A DNA stretch of 42,324 nt from Tsuneonella sediminis (GTDB lineage Bacteria; Pseudomonadota; Alphaproteobacteria; Sphingomonadales; Sphingomonadaceae), in contig NZ_JBNCBU010000005.1 of the NCBI RefSeq assembly GCF_051912845.1, positions 1-42,324 on the forward strand. The letters are read 5' to 3'. The notes under the pieces are model-generated. The model ran no database searches, was not told the DNA's origin, and worked only from the letters and a program-made list of their open reading frames with translations. Both the position numbers and the translations under genes were made by a program. This document shows positions 1 through 8,000 of this stretch, one piece after another. Position 1 is the first letter of the stretch; each line of letters opens with the position of its first letter.

Positions 1-734
1 CCCCCCGTGATCGCCCAGGTCACCGCCTTGTCGGCGGTCAGCGTGGTCACCGCGGTCTGGTTCTCGTTCACCGAGATCGCCGAGGCGGTCGCCCCCGCAC
101 CGCCCGACGGACCGGTGATCACCGGCGGCGTGGCGTTCGGGAAATACTGGTTGAGCGCGCCGATCGCCGCACCGGCGTTGGCGCTTCCATCGAGACCATC
201 GGGGAGACCCGAAGACAGGTTGTAGGAACTTTGAGGGAATTGGAGAATGTAGGTCTTCGAGGCGCCGGCTGACGGCGTATATCCATCGTTAACCGTCACG
301 CCCGATCCGATCGTGAGGCCGATCCAGTCGTACTGCCCACCCCCGGCATTCTTCACCCAGTTGATCGCGGCGGGAAAAGTTTGCGTTGAACCATTGGTAA
401 ACCGGATCGTCGCGGTCACCGTAGTGTCGTTGCCCTGCGAGCCGCCCCACTGTCCATTGCTGGAGCCCTGACTAATCGAGATGCTCGTGATATTGAGCGA
501 TGAAAACAGCATCGCTCGGCTCGTCCCGTTGGGATTGTTGGTGTACTCGGCGATGGCCCCGCGTGAAAAGGTCGCGGTGACCGTCGACTGCGCTTGCGCG
601 GGCGCGGACATCAGCGAGGCCACGCCGACCGATGCGAGGCAGCGCACGGCCAGCGGCAGGCCGCGCACGACCGCCGCGTTGAAGGTGAGCAGGAGGGATG
701 CGCGAGCAGGCGCGGGTCGGACGAGAGATGTCAT
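1..734 (-). CDS. Secreted repeat-type surface protein, N-terminal part (runs off left edge)
   Basis: The reading frame is open from an ATG at 734 to the window edge, about 244 residues, with no stop. The N-terminus has a basic, then hydrophobic stretch ending in SAPAQAQ-S, a typical Sec signal peptide with a cleavage site near residue 49. The mature part is rich in Ser, Thr, Asn, Gly and Tyr (for example SSNGQWGGSQGNDTTVTATI), as in beta-rich extracellular proteins. From about residue 216 a segment with ISVNENQTAVTTLTA resembles the start of cadherin-like or Ig-like repeats in large adhesins. The product is probably exported to the surface or medium. Its C-terminus and anchoring or secretion route lie outside the window. 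Exact function is unknown. The start is supported by the signal peptide directly behind it. Confidence 0.72.
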   Translation of the reverse strand, partial: MTSLVRPAPARASLLLTFNAAVVRGLPLAVRCLASVGVASLMSAPAQAQSTVTATFSRGAIAEYTNNPNGTSRAMLFSSLNITSISISQGSSNGQWGGSQGNDTTVTATIRFTNGSTQTFPAAINWVKNAGGGQYDWIGLTIGSGVTVNDGYTPSAGASKTYILQFPQSSYNLSSGLPDGLDGSANAGAAIGALNQYFPNATPPVITGPSGGAGATASAISVNENQTAVTTLTADKAVTWAITG

Positions 735-1103
735 TTGCAAACGGCCCCAATTCTTGGATGCGCCGCTATTTTAAGAAATGACGGTTAACAAACTTGAAAA
801 TTATCAAACGAGCTGTTGGGCGCCGTCGCCTCGCTCTCGGGCCGTGGTTCTAAAAACGACCATACCCTGACTATGGATAACCAGAAATGGTTACCAAAAG
901 CACGGGTCCCGTGGGTGCGCAGAAATTGCGTCGGAGTGCCCGCTCACTTTGGGTCATTGGGTCCGGATCGACAATTTGGGTCCCCACGCGGCCCACAATG
1001 ACTTGTGGGTCGCGCGCTTATATGGATTGCCGAGCGGGCTGCAGCCCTGAACAGCTTGTCGTACAGATCAGGCACCGGCCGCACCGTCAGGGCCCGGTCC
1101 CAA
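735..1103. other. Intergenic region with a small hairpin, no convincing gene
   Basis: This 369-bp stretch separates the start of the secreted-protein gene from the end of the small membrane-protein gene. The part next to 735-800 is AT-richer than its surroundings and probably holds the promoter of the secreted-protein gene. A stem-loop with 6-bp arms (CCCACA/TGTGGG) lies at 992-1009, without a clear T-run. Short frames here lack a start, a ribosome site or recognisable content. Confidence 0.5.
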
Positions 1104-1439
1104 TCACCCCTTGCCCGCGCCGAGCCGTCCCCTGCGCGCAAGCAGGAACAGCACGGATGGCCAGAACAAGGTGTTGATGACATCAGCCGCCGAAAGGCTG
1201 TCCCATGCGTCGGGACCGACTGCATCAACGAGCTCGTTAGCGACCGCGAACACCGCGACTACCCCGAGCGGAAGCCAAGAACGCATGCGCCGCCGGGCAA
1301 GCAGCGCCGCGAGCACGAAGATCGCGAGCCCGGCATGGACGTGGAGAAGGTCGTCGCTCAGGCCAAGAGCGTGACCGAGGGTGTCCTTCGCGTTCGAGTA
1401 GACCTCGGCGTAACGGGGGAACTCACGGTCCAAGGGCAT
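1104..1439 (-). CDS. Small integral membrane protein, unknown function
   Basis: This 111-residue frame starts at ATG 1439. It has a short polar N-terminus (MPLDREFPRYAEVYSNAKDT), then hydrophobic segments at roughly residues 35-48, 55-70 and 90-100, so two or three membrane spans. A conserved-looking HVHAG motif sits at the start of the first span. The frame has hydrophobic periodicity and basic loop residues (LARRRMRS) as expected of an inner-membrane protein, unlike the overlapping plus-strand frames. The general look recalls small VanZ-like or DUF-type membrane proteins, but no family can be named with confidence. No operon partner is evident. Confidence 0.6.
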   Translation of the reverse strand: MPLDREFPRYAEVYSNAKDTLGHALGLSDDLLHVHAGLAIFVLAALLARRRMRSWLPLGVVAVFAVANELVDAVGPDAWDSLSAADVINTLFWPSVLFLLARRGRLGAGKG

Positions 1440-1634
1440 CTCGCTTTCTCCGCGCGCGGGTCATCTTGAGGCTGAAGGGAACAAGGATGTCGGTACGCTC
1501 GCGACCTCGGTGATCAGTTGATTGTCGTTGGCTGGATCAGAAATCAAATAAAGAGTGAGATCCTGGACGATCGCCACCTCCCGGCCGCGACTATCATTCA
1601 ATCGACGGTGATTCTTGGTTGGCTTCTCCGCCAT

Positions 1635-1650
1635 GCCGGTCATGACCGGC
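1635..1650. repeat. Perfect 16-bp palindrome between two genes
   Basis: GCCGGTCATGACCGGC is a perfect 8+8 palindrome in the 272-bp gap between the GGDEF-EAL gene stop and the small membrane-protein start. No T-run follows on either strand, so a terminator is unlikely. An operator, or a stem at the 3' end of the GGDEF-EAL transcript, is possible. Confidence 0.4.
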
Positions 1651-1711
1651 GAGCGCGCCAATCAGGCGGGCCACCTATCCTCGGCGGCATCCGGGCCGGC
1701 ATGCGCTGGGG

Positions 1712-3718
1712 TCAGGACGCTGCAGCGCCGTTGAACCCACTCACCGGGCGAACGGTTGCACAGTCACCGCGCTCGCCGACCGCCAAGGCAAACCCCGAAG
1801 GAAACCGCGCGCGGAAAGTCTCGAACTCGACCGGTTCGCTGAGCAGGTTTCCCTGCACCCCGTCGCAGTTCGACGCGCGGACAACGATCAGCTGCTCGGG
1901 CGTCTCGATCATCTCGGCGACACAGCTCATCCCCATCGTGTGGCAAAGGTCGACCGTTGCCTTGAGCAGCATCCGGCAATGCCGCGAGGTCGCGATAGTG
2001 CGCACGAGCGAGCCGTCGAGCTTGACGACGTCGAACCGCATCTCGCGAAGGTACGTCAGCGACGCGTTGCCCGCGCCGAAGTCGTCGAGCGCAACGCGGG
2101 CGCCTGCACCCTGGAATCTCCGCAAGTTCTCTCGCGCGATGCCGAGGTCTGACAACAGCGCGGTCTCGGTCACCTCAAATTGCACGCGGGCGGGGCTGAG
2201 GCCTGCCCTGTGCATTATCCCGATTAACCGCTCACCGCTATCCGCCTCGCAAAGCTGGATCGCGCTGACGTTGAACGAAAGCACGAGGTCGGGAATCGTG
2301 GCAACGTCGAGACAGGCGCGCTCAAAGCAAGCCTCGCTGATCGCTGTGACCTCGCCGGTGCGCTCCGCGATCGGGATGAACTCGCTCGGACCCACCGCGC
2401 CGAGCTGGGGATCGGTCCACCGGGCGAGCGCCTCGAGTGCAACCACCCGGCCCCCTTCGCGTAGGCTGACGATCGGCTGATACGCGACCTCGACCGACCG
2501 CGCGACCGCGCCGCTGAGGACCAGCCGCTCGATCGCGCGGTGGCGCTCTTCGGCCTTTTCAAGCGCCGCGTCGAATACCTTGAATGACATGGAATCCGCT
2601 GCCTTGGCCACGTAAAGCGCGCGGTCCGCCTTGCCGAGGGCTTCCCCGGCGGGGATCGGCTCGCTCACCAGAACGAGACCACAGCTCGCGCCCGCACTCA
2701 GGCTGTGGTCACGGAAAATCACCGGTTTGCGCGCCGCTTTGCACAGGCGTTTCGCGAGGGCACGAGGGAGGGCCTCGTCGCCCCCCCCCGGTAGCAGGAC
2801 GGCAAACTCGTCACCTCCCATCCGGGCGAGCAGTGCGGTCTCGCCGAGCGTTTCCTGCAGGTTTCGGGCGATGCCGTTAAGCAGGGCATCGCCCGCGGCA
2901 TGGCCAAAGACATCGTTCACCGGTTTGAAGTCGTCGAGATCGAGCAGGAATAACGCGTAGCTGCCGTCTCCGCGCTTCCCTTCGGACCACGCCTCGAGTT
3001 CCTCGACAAAGGCCCGCCGGTTGGCCAGCCCGGTCAGCGGGTCCCTCCGCGCGATCGAAGCCGCGGTCTTTTCGGCATGGACCAGCTTGCGCTGTTCGCG
3101 CTCGAGCTCGAGCGTGTTTGCGACCATCCGGTCGGCCGTGCGGCTGTGGTGGACCGAGATGCGGCCGATTAGGACCGAGACCAGCAGGATGCAGATTCCC
3201 ACGAGGTTGAGCGTCGCGTCGGGCGCGAGCGCCAGCCTGATCGCCAACGGTCCCGCGAGGAGAAACAGGGGGATAGCGGCGGCAACAGTATACCCGGTAA
3301 GCGCATAGGCACACCCGATTGCCGCAAACCCGCCGAAGAACCCCACTTGGAGCGCCAGCTCGGGGCGGACCCCGATCAAGTATTGGCCCCACAGCGAGAA
3401 ACCCGCGCTGATGATCGCTGCGAACACCAGCGTCTGGCGCAACGCCTTGCGCTTCGCACCAAAACCGGGTGTCGTCCTCCTGAGCCGGATCCAGTGCCCG
3501 AGCCGGGCAACGATCAGCAGCGCCAGGATGGCGATCGCCGGGGACCAGCGGTCAAGCGCGGTCCCTGCCGTGAGGTACATGCCAAGGAAGTTGGCGATCG
3601 CGACGAGATAGAGCAGCGGAACGTTTTCGACGAGCGCATCGAACCGCGCGTGGGTCCGTGCATGCTCTTGGATAGGGGAGATATCCCCGCCCGGCGCCGA
3701 TATGGTGACCCCTCTCAT
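1712..3718 (-). CDS. Membrane-bound GGDEF-EAL protein (cyclic-di-GMP synthesis and breakdown)
   Basis: This 668-residue protein has an N-terminal region of about six membrane spans (residues 35-195), a short linking helix, a GGDEF domain (about 225-385) and an EAL domain (about 400-650). The cyclase signature GGDEF is intact. The EAL side keeps EAL, FNVSAIQL, FEVTET, DDFGAG, KLDGS, AEMIET and a QGNLLSEP-like end, so both activities look possible. No RxxD inhibitory site is seen five residues before GGDEF, so product feedback at that site is unlikely. Such enzymes set c-di-GMP levels for attachment and motility. A PilZ receptor gene lies 1 kb upstream. The gene contains a run of nine G residues just after the GGDEF codons. 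The start ATG lacks a clear ribosome site, so it could be slightly further in. Confidence 0.93.
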   Translation of the reverse strand: MRGVTISAPGGDISPIQEHARTHARFDALVENVPLLYLVAIANFLGMYLTAGTALDRWSPAIAILALLIVARLGHWIRLRRTTPGFGAKRKALRQTLVFAAIISAGFSLWGQYLIGVRPELALQVGFFGGFAAIGCAYALTGYTVAAAIPLFLLAGPLAIRLALAPDATLNLVGICILLVSVLIGRISVHHSRTADRMVANTLELEREQRKLVHAEKTAASIARRDPLTGLANRRAFVEELEAWSEGKRGDGSYALFLLDLDDFKPVNDVFGHAAGDALLNGIARNLQETLGETALLARMGGDEFAVLLPGGGDEALPRALAKRLCKAARKPVIFRDHSLSAGASCGLVLVSEPIPAGEALGKADRALYVAKAADSMSFKVFDAALEKAEERHRAIERLVLSGAVARSVEVAYQPIVSLREGGRVVALEALARWTDPQLGAVGPSEFIPIAERTGEVTAISEACFERACLDVATIPDLVLSFNVSAIQLCEADSGERLIGIMHRAGLSPARVQFEVTETALLSDLGIARENLRRFQGAGARVALDDFGAGNASLTYLREMRFDVVKLDGSLVRTIATSRHCRMLLKATVDLCHTMGMSCVAEMIETPEQLIVVRASNCDGVQGNLLSEPVEFETFRARFPSGFALAVGERGDCATVRPVSGFNGAAAS

Positions 3719-4229
3719 GGGGCTGTTTCTAGTAGATGATGGTTAAGGACGCGCTAACTCGCACAAACCCACAAGATTGGCAAAGGCGCGGTGCACATTG
3801 GGCGCCCAAGTAAGAACGATAAAGGGGCGACCCCGCCGGGCCGCCCCTCTCTTTGGACTCGGTCCATTTCTTGCACCCGCCACAAGCTGCAGGCCTATCG
3901 AAACGCCAACGGCACTGTCAGGGGATACTGTTCAGCGAGTGTTGAAGCGTTAGTGAGCTGATACACGCTGGCGATTGCCGCGCGATTTCCGAGGTTCTAG
4001 GGAAAACTGCGTAACTGGCTAGAGCGCCCCCCGCGCTCAGCGACGTCGGTTATCTAGGCAAACAGGGACTTTCGCGGCTTTCAGGAAGCTCAGGGGAGCG
4101 AGCGGTACCCATAGCTGATGCGTCCCAGGGCATACCGACCAGAGGCCCCTCTATAAATTAAAGCATATTAGAGCATAACCGGGATTGTGCTTGCTGAATG
4201 CAGCTTTAAGAGGACACCCTTCATTGTAA
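3719..4229. other. Intergenic region: terminator-like hairpin and AT-rich promoter zone
   Basis: This 511-bp stretch lies between the divergently placed GGDEF-EAL and XRE regulator genes and has no convincing coding frame. It holds a GC-rich hairpin at 3821-3853. A clearly AT-rich zone at 4150-4180 contains AGCATA twice in direct orientation exactly 10 bp apart (4162-4167 and 4172-4177). The latter is probably the promoter/operator area of the regulator gene. Confidence 0.5.
3821..3853. terminator. Intrinsic-terminator-like hairpin
   Basis: AGGGGCG and CGCCCCT arms flank a GC-rich loop and are followed by CTCTTT on the plus strand and CTTTAT on the minus strand. This could terminate in either direction. 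It lies upstream of the genes on both sides, so what it ends is unclear. It may mark a lost gene or a short unannotated transcript. Confidence 0.45.
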
Positions 4230-4246
4230 TTGCAGGGTTGGTGTCC
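4212..4246. promoter_or_regulatory. Inverted repeat at the start of the XRE gene, possible operator
   Basis: GGACACC (4212-4218) and GGTGTCC (4240-4246) form a perfect 7-bp inverted repeat with a 21-bp spacer. It straddles the possible TTG start at 4230. Autoregulation by the encoded helix-turn-helix protein is a plausible but untested use. If it is an operator, translation more likely begins at GTG 4248. Confidence 0.35.
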
Positions 4247-4640
4247 AGTGCAGTTAAAGACAGGGTCCGCCGATTCACTTGGAAGCCGCATTCAGCGGGC
4301 GCGTCAAGCGCGCGGGTGGTCTCTGCGTGAGCTCGGAGAGCGCGTGGGAGTTGCCAAGGTTAGCGTGTGGGCGTGGGAGAAAGATCACGCCCGTCCTCGA
4401 TATCAGACCCTCGAGCGGATGTGTCAGGCCTTGGGCGTACCCGTCGCGGAACTGCTCGATTTCCCTGTACCTGCGGCTCTCTCGCTCGATCATATTCTTG
4501 CCGATTGCCGCGACCGCGTTGCGCGGGCGCTTGGTTTAGACGCGGCATGCATCGAGATTCAGGTCGTCGACAAGGCCGGGCGCGCGGTCCGCGGCGCGGA
4601 TCTCCCGCCCGTTGTCCAGTCCGCGCCGCTCGAAAGCTGA
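4230..4640 (+). CDS. XRE-family helix-turn-helix transcriptional regulator
   Basis: The 136-residue frame holds one HTH_3/XRE DNA-binding domain at about residues 18-75: LGSRIQRARQARGWSLRELG, then the recognition-helix region VAKVSVWAWEKD, then PRYQTLERMCQALGVPVAEL. The remaining 60 residues form a short C-terminal part without a recognised sensor domain. The 4230 start is a TTG; a GTG at 4248 (codon 7), with an AGGG about 10 bases upstream, is an equally good candidate and would trim six residues. The gene stands alone between c-di-GMP-related genes. The target genes are unknown; the inverted repeat at its own start hints at autoregulation. Confidence 0.8.
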   Translation: MQGWCPVQLKTGSADSLGSRIQRARQARGWSLRELGERVGVAKVSVWAWEKDHARPRYQTLERMCQALGVPVAELLDFPVPAALSLDHILADCRDRVARALGLDAACIEIQVVDKAGRAVRGADLPPVVQSAPLES

Positions 4641-4758
4641 AAGATCCGGGCGAAAACCTCAAGCCTCCCATCCGCTGTCGCATCTCCAGCCGATCAGGCC
4701 CGCTCCGGGAGATCTCGCAGCGCGCTGCATCGTGGTTCTGCTGGTTGTGGCCGCGCCA

Positions 4759-5283
4759 TTACCTCGCGCGGCCAAACTGGAGACGGATGTGCTCGAGCAC
4801 CGAGGGGTGCAGCGGCGCGTCGAAGAGCACGCCGACCGTCGGATCGCGGTTCCACCGCACTGTTGCCGGGATCGGCCCGACGGTCCCGATCTTGATCGTC
4901 AGGTGCGCCCCTCTCTCCATTCTCCGCCCCGAGTAGTCGTCGAAGCGGCACCCCGTCGCCGAGAGGTCCGCGATTATCGCTTCCCAACTGCCGCCGGACG
5001 TGAACACCCGCCCAACGATCGACACCGCGTGACGCTCGGCTGACCGCTCCTGGAGAGCTCGCTCTCTCTCGCCGCTGACCTCGCTCGTATGGGGTGACGG
5101 AGGTGGCGGAGGTGTTGGCGGCGTGCGATCGGTTTTCGCCTCGGGATGCCGCTCGTCGTAGAACGTAGTCACCGCCTCCCAAAACGCATCCTCTGCCCCG
5201 AGCCGGACCGCAGGCCGGCCGTCGAGGAAACACGCCCAGATCGCGCCCGCGCGGGCGACAAAGAAGGCGCTCTCTTCGCTCAT
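4759..5283 (-). CDS. PilZ-domain protein (probable cyclic-di-GMP receptor)
   Basis: Read from ATG 5283, the protein has 174 residues. The first 50 (MSEESAFFVARAGAIW...) have no recognised fold. A Pro-rich linker (TPPTPPPPPSP) follows, then a C-terminal PilZ domain from about residue 85. The two c-di-GMP-binding signatures are visible: RSAER (RxxxR) and DLSATG (DxSxxG), spaced as in binding-competent PilZ domains. The frame stays open upstream to 5472, but that part is Arg-rich with out-of-frame-like composition, so the inner ATG is preferred. It may sense the product of the nearby GGDEF-EAL protein (inference). Gene density is low here and no operon partner is evident. Confidence 0.82.
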   Translation of the reverse strand: MSEESAFFVARAGAIWACFLDGRPAVRLGAEDAFWEAVTTFYDERHPEAKTDRTPPTPPPPPSPHTSEVSGERERALQERSAERHAVSIVGRVFTSGGSWEAIIADLSATGCRFDDYSGRRMERGAHLTIKIGTVGPIPATVRWNRDPTVGVLFDAPLHPSVLEHIRLQFGRAR

Positions 5284-5470
5284 GTGTGCCGCATTAGTGC
5301 GAGCGGACCGCGCAACGCAACCGCGTGGAATTGCGGGCCCACCACGTGTCTTGCGCTTCGACCGCATCCATTCTGGCTGGCCACTCGCGGGCCGTGCCCG
5401 TGAGAACCCTCCCCTTTCCCCCGTGTTAACCATGTTCTGGTAGGCGTCAGGGCAGAAAGGAGTGTGCAGC

Positions 5471-5935
5471 ATGCCTACTCGCTGTCACATCGCGAGGAGC
5501 CGGATCCTCCGACCCTACGAGGCGCGCGTGCGCTTGGCGACGCGCCTGCGCGCGGCAGGCCTTGCCAGTTTCGCGCTTGCCGCGATCGGCGCGGCGCCCG
5601 TCTCGCGTCCCCACCACGACCCCGCCCCGCCGGCAATCGCGCTGGCCGGGCAACCGCGCGCAGGCAACGAACTGGGCAACAACCGGGCGGGCCCGCACTG
5701 CCTCGCCTCGCTCGCGGGGCCGCATGGCGCGGTCGGTGACGCGCTCGAACGCTCGGCTGCCGCGCAGCTTGCCTATGCGGTCCACCAGGTCAGCGGCGAG
5801 CCCGATGCCCTCGGGCGTTATCACCTGAGCGCTCTCTACTGGTCGGTCGGTCCCGCAGGTCGCCGCTGGCTAACGCAGGCCCAAGCGACCATCGACCCCG
5901 TGACCTGCGCGGTCGAAATCACCTCATCGCACTGA
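5471..5935 (+). CDS. Small probable exported protein, unknown function
   Basis: This is a 154-residue frame from ATG 5471, chosen because AAAGGAG lies eight bases upstream. A GTG at 5462 overlaps that ribosome site and is less likely. A basic N-terminus is followed by a hydrophobic stretch (LASFALAAIGAAP, about residues 31-43), consistent with an export signal or a membrane anchor. The rest contains two Cys residues and an ordered-looking C-terminal part (YHLSALYWSVGPAGRRWL). No family is recognised. It is divergent from the PilZ gene, sharing a 187-bp intergenic region. Confidence 0.55.
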   Translation: MPTRCHIARSRILRPYEARVRLATRLRAAGLASFALAAIGAAPVSRPHHDPAPPAIALAGQPRAGNELGNNRAGPHCLASLAGPHGAVGDALERSAAAQLAYAVHQVSGEPDALGRYHLSALYWSVGPAGRRWLTQAQATIDPVTCAVEITSSH

Positions 5936-6177
5936 GATCCTACCTTCCTAAAGCGCGCACCGCCTCCCCACTAGCTGAGCGTGGTTCCTGTAACGGGCGC
6001 CCGAGCGAACTGAGTACTGCACATAGAGTTGAATTGCGGAGAGGCTCCGCGCCTCCCCGGTACCCACCTTTCACACGAAAGAACCCTTTCATCGTGATGG
6101 CCAACCAGCCTGAGCCATATCTCAGGGATGGAGCGAGCCAGGTGGTCCTTAGCACGGTTTGCGCTCAATCTTAGCCG

Positions 6178-7035
6178 TTAGCTCGCGTCCGCTACCTCGC
6201 GAAGATGCCGCCGGAGGTTCTCGCGCCAGTGGACCGCCTGCAGGCCCAGGAAACTTCGCGTTTCGCTAGAATCGAGCAGCGAGAACGCCGGGCGGGCCGC
6301 GGGGGTGGGAAACTCGCTCGTCGGGATCGGGTTGACCGGGACCGCGCGATCGAGCACGCCGAGCGCCAGCGCTTCTTCCTGGATCGCGAGCGCGAAATCG
6401 TACCAGCTGGCGACTCCCGCATCGCTCCAGTGCCACGTGTCCACCGCATCCCGCTCCACCAGCCCCCAGATCGCCTGCGCGAGGCCGCCGGTCCACGTCG
6501 GCGCGCCGATCTGGTCGCAGACGACGCGCACCTCGTCGCGCTCGCGCATCAGGCGAAGCATCGTGGTCACGAAGTTCGCCCCGCCCGCGCCGTGGACCCA
6601 GGCGGTGCGCACGACGATCGCCCGATCGCCTGCGGCAACCTCCCCCGCGGCCTTGGAGCGGCCATAGGCGGAGATCGGGTTGCGCGGATCGCCGGGCATC
6701 CATGCGCGCGGGCTGTCGCCGTCGAACACGAAATCGGTCGACACCTGCACCAGCCGGCCGCCGGTTCGGGCCAGCGCCTCGGCCATCGCCTCCACCGCGC
6801 CGGCATTGACCGCGTTGGCGAGGGCCTCCTCGCTCTCGGCGCGATCGACCGCGACATAGGCCCCGGCGTTGACGACGACGTCGGGCCGTACATCGGCCAG
6901 CGCGCGGGCGATAGCGGAGCGGTCGGCAAGATCGAACATGTCGCGGGTCGCCGGTATCACCTCGGCATCACGCGGGGCGCTGGCCAGGAGCGCGCGCCCG
7001 AGCTGCCCCGCCGCGCCGGTCACCAGAATCTTCAT
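6178..7035 (-). CDS. rfbD: dTDP-4-dehydrorhamnose reductase (RmlD/RfbD family)
   Basis: This 285-residue extended short-chain dehydrogenase is the family's usual length. The N-terminal NAD(P)-binding loop GAAGQLGRAL is directly behind the start (MKILVTGAAGQ). VNAGAYVAVDRAE, VSTDFVFDG and the catalytic YxxxK (YGRSK) follow, then VRTAWVHG and a substrate-binding C-terminal half with IGAPTWTGGLAQAIW. The family reduces dTDP-4-dehydro-L-rhamnose to dTDP-L-rhamnose in the cytoplasm, for surface polysaccharides. None of rmlA, rmlB or rmlC is adjacent, so the gene is an orphan here, and a relative with another sugar substrate cannot be excluded. It lies 82 bp beyond the end of the T6SS operon on the same strand. 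Confidence 0.9.
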   Translation of the reverse strand: MKILVTGAAGQLGRALLASAPRDAEVIPATRDMFDLADRSAIARALADVRPDVVVNAGAYVAVDRAESEEALANAVNAGAVEAMAEALARTGGRLVQVSTDFVFDGDSPRAWMPGDPRNPISAYGRSKAAGEVAAGDRAIVVRTAWVHGAGGANFVTTMLRLMRERDEVRVVCDQIGAPTWTGGLAQAIWGLVERDAVDTWHWSDAGVASWYDFALAIQEEALALGVLDRAVPVNPIPTSEFPTPAARPAFSLLDSSETRSFLGLQAVHWRENLRRHLREVADAS

Positions 7036-7117
7036 CGCCTGTGTCCGTCCTTCACCGGTTACTCAGCGCGCGCGGATGCACGATGCGGCGCGATCTTGCA
7101 AACGCCACTAGGCGCGC

Positions 7118-7690
7118 TCAGGCGGTGCGCCTGATCCGGTCCATCTCGTCGTGGACGAGGGCGCGCTCGATGCCGATCGTCTGTATGGTCTGGATCGCAT
7201 CTGCCATTTTGCGGTCGATGGCGCGGAGCTGCATGGTCATTTCGCGCTGACCGCTCCCGACTAGGTTCGCCACGTCGATGAGGGCGATCGAATCCTGTGC
7301 AAGCCCGGCCAGGATCTTAACGCCGGGAACCATGTGTTTGAGCCCCTTGTTCTTGACCTGCTCGGCAGCGAACTCACCGATCTTGCCGGCGACATCGATC
7401 GCCATCTTCGCTTCGCTGGACTGGCCCCGCGTCCCCGACTTGGCCTTCTTGTCGTAGACGAACTTTGCAACCGCCTGGATCCAGGTCGCGGGCGAGGCGG
7501 GGGCGAAAGCATTAACGATGATGTTGAGCGGAACAAGCGCCGCGTTCGACAGCACGGCGGTGAGTCCCCATCCGTTAGCCCCTGCGATCGTCTTGACCAG
7601 TTCCTCCCGGGTCAGCTTCATGAGGTGCAAGCCCTCGCTGTATGCCATCTGGCGCCGCCGGAGCTTGTCGTCATATTTCGCGAGGTCCAT
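7118..7690 (-). CDS. Unrecognised protein, last gene of the T6SS operon
   Basis: This 190-residue frame starts at ATG 7690, with AGGAG about eight bases upstream. The N-terminus is charged (MDLAKYDDKLRRRQMAYSEG). Residues 40-75 are hydrophobic with Ala, Val, Pro and Gly (WGLTAVLSNAALVPLNIIVN), and a second apolar stretch lies near residue 130 (MVPGVKILAGLAQDSIALID). The C-terminus is helical and charged. No family is recognised. Its place, 33 bp behind an 87-residue gene that itself follows clpV, suggests a T6SS-linked role. A membrane-active effector, an immunity protein or an accessory part would all fit; none is shown by the sequence. Confidence 0.65.
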   Translation of the reverse strand: MDLAKYDDKLRRRQMAYSEGLHLMKLTREELVKTIAGANGWGLTAVLSNAALVPLNIIVNAFAPASPATWIQAVAKFVYDKKAKSGTRGQSSEAKMAIDVAGKIGEFAAEQVKNKGLKHMVPGVKILAGLAQDSIALIDVANLVGSGQREMTMQLRAIDRKMADAIQTIQTIGIERALVHDEMDRIRRTA

Positions 7691-7723
7691 CGCTGCTCTC
7701 CTGCTTGAGTGTGGCGTCCCGAT

Positions 7724-7987
7724 TTACTTGTAGAGTTCCTTGAACGGGGTGAGGGCCTTGTAGGCGGCCGCCATCACGGTAGCCGTCCGGTCTTCCTTGA
7801 AATTGGTTCCGAATGCGTCGAGCGGCACTAGCAGCTTCACTTCGTCGCCGCTTTGGAAGACCCGGATCGACACGTGGGTGTTGTTCACATGCGCGATCCG
7901 CACGTCCTTTCCCGGAACGAGGCCGTTCTGCCGGTTACGCGGGGTATCGGCGACGGTGAACTTGTCGCCAACGATCAGCTTGGTCAT
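7724..7987 (-). CDS. Unrecognised 87-residue protein behind clpV
   Basis: The frame starts at ATG 7987, with a very strong ribosome site TAAGGAGG that includes the clpV stop codon, so it is almost certainly translated with clpV. The protein is mostly beta-prone: alternating polar and apolar strands (KLIVGDKFTVAD, VRIAHVNNTHVSIRVF, EVKLLVPLDAF) followed by a C-terminal helix. This suggests a small SH3-like or OB-like barrel, by inspection only. No signal peptide or membrane span is seen. Function is unknown; the pairing with the following 190-residue gene is discussed in the findings. Confidence 0.7.
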   Translation of the reverse strand: MTKLIVGDKFTVADTPRNRQNGLVPGKDVRIAHVNNTHVSIRVFQSGDEVKLLVPLDAFGTNFKEDRTATVMAAAYKALTPFKELYK

Positions 7988-8000
7988 CGCAGCCGCCTCC

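Noticed and set aside
944..1228. Possible transposase or gene fragment (DWDRALTVRPVPDLYDKLF)
   Set aside because: The segment looks somewhat protein-like, but it has no flanking inverted repeats and no recognised family, and the overlapping membrane protein is the better reading.
1461..1661. 66-codon minus-strand frame between the membrane protein and the GGDEF-EAL gene
   Set aside because: Codon use is unlike the neighbours, there is no good ribosome site, and the candidate start falls in a perfect palindrome. Too weak to list as a gene.
5940..6155. 71-codon minus-strand frame past the end of the reductase gene
   Set aside because: It overlaps small GC hairpins, lacks a ribosome site and has no recognisable content.
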